Below, one piece after another: positions 15,217 to 22,320 of a DNA stretch of 41,529 nt. The position numbers were made by a program, and so were the translations under genes. A model generated the notes under the pieces. That model was not told where the DNA came from and did not search any database. It saw nothing but the letters and a program-made list of their open reading frames with translations. Numbering within the stretch: position 1 is the first letter of the stretch; each line of letters starts with the position of its first letter. The DNA comes from a virus. The DNA lies in the IMG/VR virus record IMGVR_UViG_3300028008_000032, positions 1-41,529 of that record, one strand, 5' to 3'.

Positions 15217-16371
15217 ATGCCACGTTTAAGTCTATATAGGCCGGAGAGGTCAAACGATTACTTTTTCTTAGATAAGATAATCTACGAACAATTCACAGTG
15301 GGAGGAACAGATTTACTAATACACAAGTATTTAGGACCCAAATCTGTAAGTGCCGATGAGGCCACTTCCGAACAACCAGCATATGATGCTGTAGCAGAAA
15401 CTAATATACAAGATTTATTGTTTTTAGAAAACCGAGATAGAAAATACGATCCCGATATCTATAATGTAAGAGCACACTATAATGTACAAGATCAAGACTT
15501 TGATTTAAGTCAGTTTGGTTTATTTTTACAAAATGATACATTGTTTATGACAATGCATATTAATTCTAGTGTCAAAACACTAGGTAGAAAAATTATGCCA
15601 GGTGATGTATTTGAATTACCTCATTTGATTGACGAATATGCAGCAAACGATTATAGTGTAGCATTAAAAAGATTTTATGTAGTTGATGAAGTGACAAGAG
15701 CAGCAGAAGGCTTTAGTCAAACATGGTATCCGCATTTATATAGAGTTAGAGTAAAACAAATAATGGATTCACAAGAATACAAAGATATACTTGATTTAGA
15801 TGCAGGCGACGAAGCTGGAAATACACTTCGAGATGTATTGAGTACATATGAAAAGGAAATGCAAATCAATGATGCAGTAATTGCACAAGCCGAAAGCTAT
15901 GCAAATCAAAGTGGTTATAGTACTATACAATTCTATACACTTAGTGTTAATGAAAGAGGCGAAGTTGCAATTGTTAGTGCAGACTACCAAGACTTACTAG
16001 TTGACGGTACTATAACCAGTGATACAGTTTTTGTCACACCTGATGGCAACGGGTATCTGGGATACTTAGTTGGTGATGGTATACCGCCTAACGGTGCTCC
16101 ATACAGCCAAGGCAGTGGATTTCCTGCAGGTGCAGCCGTAGGTGATTATTTTTTAAGAGTTGATTTACTTCCAAATAGATTGTTTAGATACGATGGAAAT
16201 ACCTGGAGTAAAATAGAAGACTCTGTAAGAACATCAATGACACCAGACGATAATAGAGATACCCTAAAAGGCACATTTATTAACAATACTACTGTAAGTA
16301 CAATTGGTGGTGAAGAAGTAATTGAAAGACAGGCTTTAAGTAAAGCACTGAGAGCAAAGGCAAGTAATTAA
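15217..16371 (+). CDS. gp14: Neck protein (T4 gp14 homologue)
   Basis: Partner of gp13 in the neck. From ATG 15217 (MPRLSLYRPERSNDYFFLDK) it is 384 aa, longer than T4 gp14 (256). gp14-like features are EQFTVGGTDLLIHKYLGP (about 26-43), the LLFLENRDRKYDPDIYNVR segment, SQFGLFLQNDTLFMTMHI (about 99-116), a GDVFELPHLIDEY stretch, and KRFYVVDEVTRAAEGFSQTW. The C-terminal extension carries a GDYFLRVDLLPNRLFRYDG motif (about 309-327), also seen in gp18. Longer upstream starts would run through the promoter and are rejected. No Shine-Dalgarno is present. The stop overlaps the gp15 start (TAATG). Confidence 0.85.
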   Translation: MPRLSLYRPERSNDYFFLDKIIYEQFTVGGTDLLIHKYLGPKSVSADEATSEQPAYDAVAETNIQDLLFLENRDRKYDPDIYNVRAHYNVQDQDFDLSQFGLFLQNDTLFMTMHINSSVKTLGRKIMPGDVFELPHLIDEYAANDYSVALKRFYVVDEVTRAAEGFSQTWYPHLYRVRVKQIMDSQEYKDILDLDAGDEAGNTLRDVLSTYEKEMQINDAVIAQAESYANQSGYSTIQFYTLSVNERGEVAIVSADYQDLLVDGTITSDTVFVTPDGNGYLGYLVGDGIPPNGAPYSQGSGFPAGAAVGDYFLRVDLLPNRLFRYDGNTWSKIEDSVRTSMTPDDNRDTLKGTFINNTTVSTIGGEEVIERQALSKALRAKASN

Positions 16372-18056
16372 TGCAGTTTTTTTATGATGGACAAATACGT
16401 AGATACCTTACGCAAATAATTAGAGTGTTTAGCAACTTTAGTTATCAAGACGGCGATGGCGATTTAACAAGAGTTCCGTGCATGTATGGAGATATTACAA
16501 GACAAGTCGGTAGTATTATAAGAGAAAATTCAGAAAACAAGCTGCCAAGTGCTCCACGTATTGGTGTTTATATTACTAGTTTACAAATGGACAGAGCAAG
16601 ACTTAGTGATAGTAGTTTTGTTAGTAAAATAAACTTACGTGAAAAAGAATTTGACAGCGATACTAACAGCTATATATCTCAACAAGCTAAGGGTTATACT
16701 GTTGAAAGATTGCATCCTACTCCTTATACTCTGGCAATAAACATAGATGTTTGGAGCACCAGCACTGAGCAAAAGCTACAAATACTAGAACAAATCTTTA
16801 TGCTGTTCAACCCAGACTTGGAATTTCAAACAACAGACAACTATGTTGATTGGACAAGTTTAACAACGCTGTATTTAGAAGATATAAATTTTAGTAGTAG
16901 AAGTATACCGGTAGGAACACAAGATGATATTGATGTTGCTACAATTGGCTTTACTGCACCTATATACATTTCGCCACCGACTAAAGTTAAAAAACTAGGA
17001 ATTATTACAGATATTATAACAAGTGTATTCAACACAGAACAAGGCACAGTTAGTTTAGAAGGATTTAATCCTCCTACAGATTCAGATCAAGGCGCAGTAA
17101 GTGGTACAACTGTACTACCAGACGGGTCAATTGTGACCAACGGTAGTGCAAGTGTTGGAAACGGACGACTGGATCTTAACAACCCTCTTGTGACAAGTTA
17201 TAGAAACTTTGATATTATTGTACAAGAAGAAACTGCACAGCTTGCATTGAATCGAAAATTGCGTGTAGGCGAAGTAAATTGGCTGAATATATTAGAAGCT
17301 GAACTACCTGCAAGATTTCAACCAGGAATAAGTCAAATTAGAATTCGTAGAGCAGAATTAAATACCGAAGTTGTAGGAACGTTTGCACTTAAATCAGGCG
17401 ATGATTTTACTATAGAAATAGTTTGGGATACAGATACTTTACCTAGCAATACTCTAATAGAAGGACCAACTAAAACTGACGGAACAATAGATTATATTGT
17501 TAATCCGATTGATTTTAATCCTAGTAGTGTAAAGACAGTTGGTACACGTATAATATTATTAGGGCCATTAGGATTTAAAGTTGATAGAACTTTTGAAGCA
17601 ACATACAGTGATAACAAAATCCATACCGATTTAGACTTTAATATTTTATCAAGTTCTCTTGGAGATCGTATTGGTGACGAAACAGTCACAAGTTTTAATG
17701 TTTATGTAAACGGATTAGCTGTAGAAGCAACAGGTTCTAATGCAGGTGATAAATTCTTAATTACATTAGATGTTCCTTACAATGCAGGCGACGAAGTCAA
17801 GTATATTTTAAATTTAAATGAAGACGGTGCAGCAGCATGGAAGAATGCAGATAATAGCGATTTTGTTGCAGATGCAAATGATATAGTTGAGTGGGACGGA
17901 TCTAAATGGGATATTATTTGGGATGGTAGTACCAATAACGAAACTACATATGTCACAAATATAACAACTGGACAACAATACTACTGGAATAATTATTATT
18001 GGCAAACTGCAATAGACGGATATTATCCAAGAGGCACATGGAGTATAACACTGTAA
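16371..18056 (+). CDS. gp15: Tail completion / sheath stabiliser (T4 gp15 homologue)
   Basis: gp15 caps the tail and joins it to the neck. The first about 230 residues match: MQFFYDGQIRRYLTQIIRVF (T4: FYNSSFRRYATL), a VPCMYGD strand, PRIGVYITSLQMDRAR, the HPTPYTLAINIDVWS strand, and QILEQIFMLFNPDLEF. The protein has 561 aa against 272 in T4. The extra about 300 C-terminal residues are beta-rich and end in a Trp-rich segment (EWDGSKWDIIWDG, then QQYYWNNYYWQTAIDGYYPR), like the W-motifs of gp18. Translation is coupled to gp14 by TAATG. The extension is likely surface exposed or contacts the sheath insert (inference). Confidence 0.88.
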   Translation: MQFFYDGQIRRYLTQIIRVFSNFSYQDGDGDLTRVPCMYGDITRQVGSIIRENSENKLPSAPRIGVYITSLQMDRARLSDSSFVSKINLREKEFDSDTNSYISQQAKGYTVERLHPTPYTLAINIDVWSTSTEQKLQILEQIFMLFNPDLEFQTTDNYVDWTSLTTLYLEDINFSSRSIPVGTQDDIDVATIGFTAPIYISPPTKVKKLGIITDIITSVFNTEQGTVSLEGFNPPTDSDQGAVSGTTVLPDGSIVTNGSASVGNGRLDLNNPLVTSYRNFDIIVQEETAQLALNRKLRVGEVNWLNILEAELPARFQPGISQIRIRRAELNTEVVGTFALKSGDDFTIEIVWDTDTLPSNTLIEGPTKTDGTIDYIVNPIDFNPSSVKTVGTRIILLGPLGFKVDRTFEATYSDNKIHTDLDFNILSSSLGDRIGDETVTSFNVYVNGLAVEATGSNAGDKFLITLDVPYNAGDEVKYILNLNEDGAAAWKNADNSDFVADANDIVEWDGSKWDIIWDGSTNNETTYVTNITTGQQYYWNNYYWQTAIDGYYPRGTWSITL

Positions 18057-18069
18057 GATAACTATTTTT

Positions 18070-18504
18070 ATGAATAGTATTATATGTAGCGGTGCTTTGT
18101 TTTATTCACTACAGACAAAAAGATTTTTATTTCTTCATAGAACACAAAGTAAAGCAAAGAATCTCTGGGGATTAGTTGGCGGAACTAATGAGGGCGAAGA
18201 AACTCCTTGGGAAGGGTTGCAACGTGAAATTTCCGAAGAAATAGGACATGTGCCCGATATTAAAAAAACTATACCATTAGAAACTTTTATTAGTAGCGAC
18301 GAGCACTTTCATTTTCACACATATCTATGTGTAATAGAAAAAGAATTTATTCCACAATTAAATTCAGAACACGACGGATATGCATGGGTAAATTTTGGCT
18401 CATGGCCAAAGCCATTACATCACGGTTTACAAAATACACTTAGAAGTAAAATTAATCAAAATAAACTAAAAACTGTTTTACAAGTTATTGATATAATTTC
18501 TTAA
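18070..18504 (+). CDS. Nudix hydrolase
   Basis: A 144-aa pyrophosphohydrolase acting on a nucleoside diphosphate linked to another moiety. The Nudix box is essentially complete: G38-x5-E44-x7-R52-E53-x2-E56-E57-x-G59. Only the final hydrophobic position is a His. The N-terminal strand ALFYSLQTKRFLFLHRT and the NLWGLVGG lead-in are typical. It lies 13 bp after gp15 in the same direction. Its end overlaps the opposite-strand 868-aa gene by 20 bp. Possible substrates include ADP-ribose, dNTPs or capped RNA; the sequence does not decide. Confidence 0.92.
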   Translation: MNSIICSGALFYSLQTKRFLFLHRTQSKAKNLWGLVGGTNEGEETPWEGLQREISEEIGHVPDIKKTIPLETFISSDEHFHFHTYLCVIEKEFIPQLNSEHDGYAWVNFGSWPKPLHHGLQNTLRSKINQNKLKTVLQVIDIIS

Positions 18505-21091
18505 ATTCATCTTTTAACCATTCAAAATCATTAATTTTTACCAACTCTTGTGCATTGTCTTTGTTGTCTTCTCCAAAAGCTCTGCCTGCTTTTGCTCCAG
18601 CAATAGCTGCTTTGCCAAATGGTTTATCAGCGCCTCGAGTACACCATGCATCTAATCTAAATTCTGTTTCGTCGTCTTTTTGTCTAGCAATAGTTCTACT
18701 TGAAAGTTTTGCACATTCTCTAAATCCACTGCGCCATGCACTAAAAGAATCTGTGTTGAATACACTTGTGTTGCTCATTTCTTCTATACCTTTAAACTTA
18801 TCACTAATACTTGTTGTCATGTCAGTAGTAGTTTGATCTAAGTTTCTAGTTAGATTAGTGGGTAATAATTTAACACCGCCGTATCCGTAAACAAGTCCGT
18901 TAATTGGATTTAAACTTCTCCATACATGCACAGTATCTTTACCATCGATGTCATAAGCAGGTACATAATAATTAAAATCAAATCCGTCAATTATTTCTGC
19001 ATCACCGTCAACTACCCAGAACATGTCTGTTTCAACTAACTCAGCTGCACGTTTATGTGCTGCATGAATGCCTTTGATATCCATAACTCGTTTTGCTCTT
19101 GGAAACGTTTCGCTTAATAAATCAAAATTATCATCTGCATTAGGTTCGCCATTACTAATAAACACAATATCATAAGGCTTGGGCATACTGCCTATTTCTT
19201 TATATTCTTTTTTAGTGACAAAGAATCTATAATCAATTTCACGTTGACTAATATTTAATTTTTTATTAGTAAGAGCAATGCCGTCAAAGTAGTCGCCATT
19301 TTTCCATACATGATTAATTTTACGTTCATATTGATTATGATGCGTAATATTAAAGTTCCAGTCAAAATTGTCTACAGGTAAGAAACTATCATTTACCATC
19401 CAAAATAAATCATAGTTGCAATCTTTTTTTGCATTTAAATAATCTTGGTAATTGTTTACTGTATAGATAGGATAAGGTTTAGGTGTACTTGCTACAACTT
19501 CGTGTTCTTTCTTTTTAATTAAAAATCTATGCTCAATTTCTTTTTCACTTACTAGAACGTTTTTACTAAACAGCACAATACCGTCATAGTTTTCGCCATT
19601 TAGAAATACATGATTTATATTTCTATCATATGTATTATGGTGATCAAAGTACAAATTGAAATCAAAATCTTCAGCAACTTCTACATCACTTGGTACACTC
19701 CAAAACATTTCTGTATTGCAATTATATAGTGCTTCGGTATAATCTTCATAACTGTCAATAGTAAATTTCTGATAAGGTTTTGGAGTACTTGCTACAACTT
19801 TGTGTTCTTTTTTGTTTACATAAAATCTGTGTTCAAATTCTTTTTCTGTGATTTCTGCTTTTGCACACATTAGTACAATACCGTCATATGATTCACCATT
19901 GAGAAACACATGATTGGTTTTCATATCAAATGATTCTTGATCGTGAAAGTATTTGTCCCATGTAAAATCTTCGGCAATATCTACATCATTTGGTATAACC
20001 CAAAACATATCACTGCTGCAAACATCTAATGCATTTTTATATTCGTCGTATGTATCTATCTTAAACTTTTCAAAATCTTTAGGCATACTTGCAATTGTGT
20101 TGTGTTCAATTTTTTCTTTTATATCTCTAAAAAGTATTTCTTCTTCTGATACAGGTTTAGTTTTACTAAACAAAAACACACCATTATAATTATTTCCATT
20201 TAGCCATGCATGGTTAGATTTTTTATCACTACTGTGATGACTAATATAATAATCAAAATTAAAATCGCTGTGTATAATAATTTGATTGTTATAACCCCAA
20301 AACATATCTGTAGTAGTTTTTTCGATGGCTTCTAAATAATCATTATAATTGTTTATTTGAAAAATATCATATGGCTTTGGATTACTTGCCATAATACGTA
20401 CTTCTTTTTTATTTACAAAAAATCTATGCTTTACTTCTTTGTCAATAGCATTATATTTTTTTGGTAATAGTACAATGCCGTCTAACTGATCAATGTCTCC
20501 GTTTCCAAATACATGCGGAATATCATAACTCCACTCGTCTGGTACATAGCTAAATTTAAATGTATCTCTGATCATAGTATCGTCGTATACTACCCAAAAC
20601 ATATCTGTAAAACTTCGCTCATTGGCTTGTGTAATATTATCAACTACTTGTACATCAAAATTTCTTTCAATTAATTTATTTAAAACAGTTTTGTCTTTGC
20701 CAATATAAAATATTTCAAACTTGCCTGTTCCCATTGTAGGATCGTAATGTCCACAGATATGTGCATGTTTTTTAATTTCGTAATCACCAGGCTGCGTTGG
20801 AACTAGTTGTACCATGTCCCACGACTTTACATCTCGACTTTTTTCAAATACATAAGGAAATGCATGTATTGCAACATCATCATTTTTATTTGGTCTGTAA
20901 AACCAAGGAAAGCTATCGTATACTTTTAAAGTTGGATCTACTAGCCAGACATACTTACTGCGGTCTTGCCACTCTGATATTTCAGTTTTGTTGTGTATAA
21001 CTGGATATCTTTCAAAGATATGATTTTTTAAATAATCCTGCCCGTTGTGCATTGGATTACCAAAACGTTCGAATCTATCTATTGCTTTCAT
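18485..21091 (-). CDS. 868-aa protein of about seven tandem GT-A-related modules
   Basis: A repeat protein of unknown function. Four modules of 98-100 aa start at about residues 241, 339, 439 and 539; a related module starts at about 639 and two more divergent ones precede 241. The shared pattern is YxDYxxA...(T)DMFWxV..D..I..DFxF..Y, then NHVxLNGxxYDGIVLFxK, then E.EIxHRFFVxKKExxxxASxPKPY. In the last module the pattern looks like the start of a GT-A sugar-transferase fold (YDIVFISNGEPNADDN, then ETDMFWVVDGDAEI) with a DGD at 694-696 in the DxD position. The other modules lack a clean DxD. Residues about 765-868 form a separate conserved-looking end (NTDSFSAWRSGFRECAKLSS, FRLDAWCTRGADKPFG). 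The ATG overlaps the preceding glycosyltransferase stop (ATGA). It may be a glycosyltransferase or a sugar-binding scaffold. Confidence 0.8.
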   Translation of the reverse strand: MKAIDRFERFGNPMHNGQDYLKNHIFERYPVIHNKTEISEWQDRSKYVWLVDPTLKVYDSFPWFYRPNKNDDVAIHAFPYVFEKSRDVKSWDMVQLVPTQPGDYEIKKHAHICGHYDPTMGTGKFEIFYIGKDKTVLNKLIERNFDVQVVDNITQANERSFTDMFWVVYDDTMIRDTFKFSYVPDEWSYDIPHVFGNGDIDQLDGIVLLPKKYNAIDKEVKHRFFVNKKEVRIMASNPKPYDIFQINNYNDYLEAIEKTTTDMFWGYNNQIIIHSDFNFDYYISHHSSDKKSNHAWLNGNNYNGVFLFSKTKPVSEEEILFRDIKEKIEHNTIASMPKDFEKFKIDTYDEYKNALDVCSSDMFWVIPNDVDIAEDFTWDKYFHDQESFDMKTNHVFLNGESYDGIVLMCAKAEITEKEFEHRFYVNKKEHKVVASTPKPYQKFTIDSYEDYTEALYNCNTEMFWSVPSDVEVAEDFDFNLYFDHHNTYDRNINHVFLNGENYDGIVLFSKNVLVSEKEIEHRFLIKKKEHEVVASTPKPYPIYTVNNYQDYLNAKKDCNYDLFWMVNDSFLPVDNFDWNFNITHHNQYERKINHVWKNGDYFDGIALTNKKLNISQREIDYRFFVTKKEYKEIGSMPKPYDIVFISNGEPNADDNFDLLSETFPRAKRVMDIKGIHAAHKRAAELVETDMFWVVDGDAEIIDGFDFNYYVPAYDIDGKDTVHVWRSLNPINGLVYGYGGVKLLPTNLTRNLDQTTTDMTTSISDKFKGIEEMSNTSVFNTDSFSAWRSGFRECAKLSSRTIARQKDDETEFRLDAWCTRGADKPFGKAAIAGAKAGRAFGEDNKDNAQELVKINDFEWLKDEFKKLYQ
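18560..21010 (-). repeat. Tandem repeat array inside the 868-aa gene, about 300-bp period
   Basis: Near-identical DNA is visible at module joints, for example CTTGCTACAACTT plus the following bases near 19488 and 19788 (plus-strand reading), 300 bp apart. Protein modules at residues 241-638 repeat every 98-100 aa, with more divergent copies at both ends. Bounds are approximate. The middle copies look recently amplified. Confidence 0.75.
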
Positions 21092-21672
21092 AATTGATTA
21101 GCCTTTATTCCTATGTGTGCAAGTTTAATATCTGCATCAACGTATACTTCATAACCGTGGTGCATTGCTTGATTACAAAAGTATATATCCTCGCCGCTGT
21201 GTGTATCTAAAGTTTTATTATATTCGTGTGCAAACCAAGGCTTGGGTAAATCTTCAAATACTTGTCGTGTGACTAACATACAACCCATACCTACTGCCCA
21301 AACTTTATGCAGCCCATTACTAATATCAAGTCTTTCGTTTGTATCATTTGGATTTGTAAATGCAACATTACGATACGGAGCGTATCTTGTGCTATATGTT
21401 GCAGCAACAATATCTTTTTTATGAGATAACAGATCTAATACAACACTTGCTGGAAAGTACATATCGCTGTCTAACCATAGTAAATGTGTAGCATCACTGC
21501 CCAGTGCTTCTTTTGCTAACTGTGTACGTGATTCACAAACTACACTGCTACTTACAATGTGCAAGTTCCAGTCTATTGATAATTTTGTCAAGCGACTAGT
21601 TAGATTTGCTAAACTTTTTGCAAATACTGTGTGGACTTTGTCGCCTGCAGGGACACAAATACTTAATTGCAT
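21088..21672 (-). CDS. GT-A fold glycosyltransferase
   Basis: A 194-aa family 2-like glycosyltransferase. The N-terminal strand LSICVPAGDKV starts the nucleotide-sugar fold. The metal-binding DxD is D68-S-D70 (HLLWLDSDMYFP). The acceptor-side GMGCMLVTRQVFE (128-140) and the acidic GEDIYFCNQA (160-169, likely catalytic base region) are also typical. The ATG overlaps the upstream stop (TAATG), and its stop overlaps the next ATG (ATGA). It is therefore translated with the 868-aa repeat protein. Likely targets are a virion fibre or a phage-made glycan, inferred from the adjacent giant fibre genes. Confidence 0.92.
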   Translation of the reverse strand: MQLSICVPAGDKVHTVFAKSLANLTSRLTKLSIDWNLHIVSSSVVCESRTQLAKEALGSDATHLLWLDSDMYFPASVVLDLLSHKKDIVAATYSTRYAPYRNVAFTNPNDTNERLDISNGLHKVWAVGMGCMLVTRQVFEDLPKPWFAHEYNKTLDTHSGEDIYFCNQAMHHGYEVYVDADIKLAHIGIKANQL

Positions 21673-22046
21673 TAGAGCATTGTGTTTGGAATTGTTTCCT
21701 GATTAAGATCTTTTTCAGCACCAATTGTTAATTGATTCCAATCACGTGCAGAACCTGTTGCAACTTTTACGCACTCTTGAAAGTCGTCAGCTGATAAACT
21801 TGCCATTTTAATCATGTTTTCTGGCTGCACTTTTCCAAGTGTAAGCAAGTCTGCACCTGCTGCTCTTCCAAGTTTTTGAATCCAGTGCAATCTGTCATCG
21901 TCATTTGGAATGTCCATTTCGTTAATTGCAGTTTCTACTTCTGCTGTAAGATCGCCAGCATCTAATGTAGCAAGTTTTGCAAGTTTACGTGCCTTGGTAT
22001 ATTCTTGTGCTAGATCTACATTTAAAATTTCGTATAATGTTTTCAT
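21672..22046 (-). CDS. 124-aa unknown protein
   Basis: Not recognised. The chosen start is the ATG at 22046 (MKTLYEILNVDLAQEYTKAR), with AAGGA seven bases upstream. The longer frame from 22088 would overlap the previous gene and lacks such a site. The product is helical and charged, with no Cys cluster, signal peptide or membrane segment (one Cys in QECVKV). It is the first of three translationally coupled genes ending with the repeat protein. It could be a partner of the glycosyltransferase or a small virion protein; neither is shown. Confidence 0.75.
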   Translation of the reverse strand: MKTLYEILNVDLAQEYTKARKLAKLATLDAGDLTAEVETAINEMDIPNDDDRLHWIQKLGRAAGADLLTLGKVQPENMIKMASLSADDFQECVKVATGSARDWNQLTIGAEKDLNQETIPNTML

Positions 22047-22056
22047 TGTGTGTTCC

Positions 22057-22239
22057 TTAAGGTAAAATTGGAAAATAGTATCCGCCAAATGTGCTGCTCA
22101 TACTAATAGTAGTGCTTGCACTAACACCGATGTATGTTCCTAATACACTAATAGTATAGCTACTCGAAAAGCCTCCGCCAACAAAGTAATTGCGGATATC
22201 ACTCATTGATATTGTACTGCCTGTTGCTGGTAATGCCAT
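22057..22239 (-). CDS. 60-aa virion-type small protein
   Basis: A short Gly/Ser/Thr-rich protein starting MALPATGSTISMSDIRNYF. This opening (MALPxxGxxIxxxDIRxxF) is one I know from small structural or fibre-associated proteins of many tailed phages. The rest is beta-prone (SSSYTISVLGTYIGVSASTT). The ATG is preceded by an AGGA-like site six bases away and by an AATAAATA late box. It lies between the giant fibre and the glycosyltransferase operon. Probable role: tail-tip or fibre accessory protein (inference). Confidence 0.75.
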   Translation of the reverse strand: MALPATGSTISMSDIRNYFVGGGFSSSYTISVLGTYIGVSASTTISMSSTFGGYYFPILP

Positions 22240-22248
22240 TACGAATCC

Positions 22249-22256
22249 TATTTATT
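22249..22256 (-). promoter_or_regulatory. Late promoter box AATAAATA
   Basis: The minus strand reads AATAAATA nine bases before the 60-aa gene's ATG. It would drive that gene and the coupled three-gene run behind it (22046-18485). Confidence 0.55.
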
Positions 22257-22297
22257 ATTATACAATAACACACTATTTACTTTGTGTCAATGAAAGA

Positions 22298-22315
22298 TAG
22301 CCAATAAATTGGCTA
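22298..22315 (-). terminator. Terminator-like hairpin after the 3214-aa fibre gene
   Basis: A perfect 7-bp stem (TAGCCAA with TTGGCTA) closes a TTTA loop 5 bp after the fibre stop. The following T-tract is weak (TCTTTC), so termination may be partial. Confidence 0.6.
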
Positions 22316-22320
22316 CCCTA

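Noticed and set aside
22257-22290. TTGACA and TATAAT on the minus strand upstream of the 60-aa gene as a sigma70 promoter
   Set aside because: The spacer to the perfect TATAAT is 22 bp, too long. With a 17-bp spacer the -10 would be TATTGT (4 of 6). The AATAAATA late box is the better explanation.
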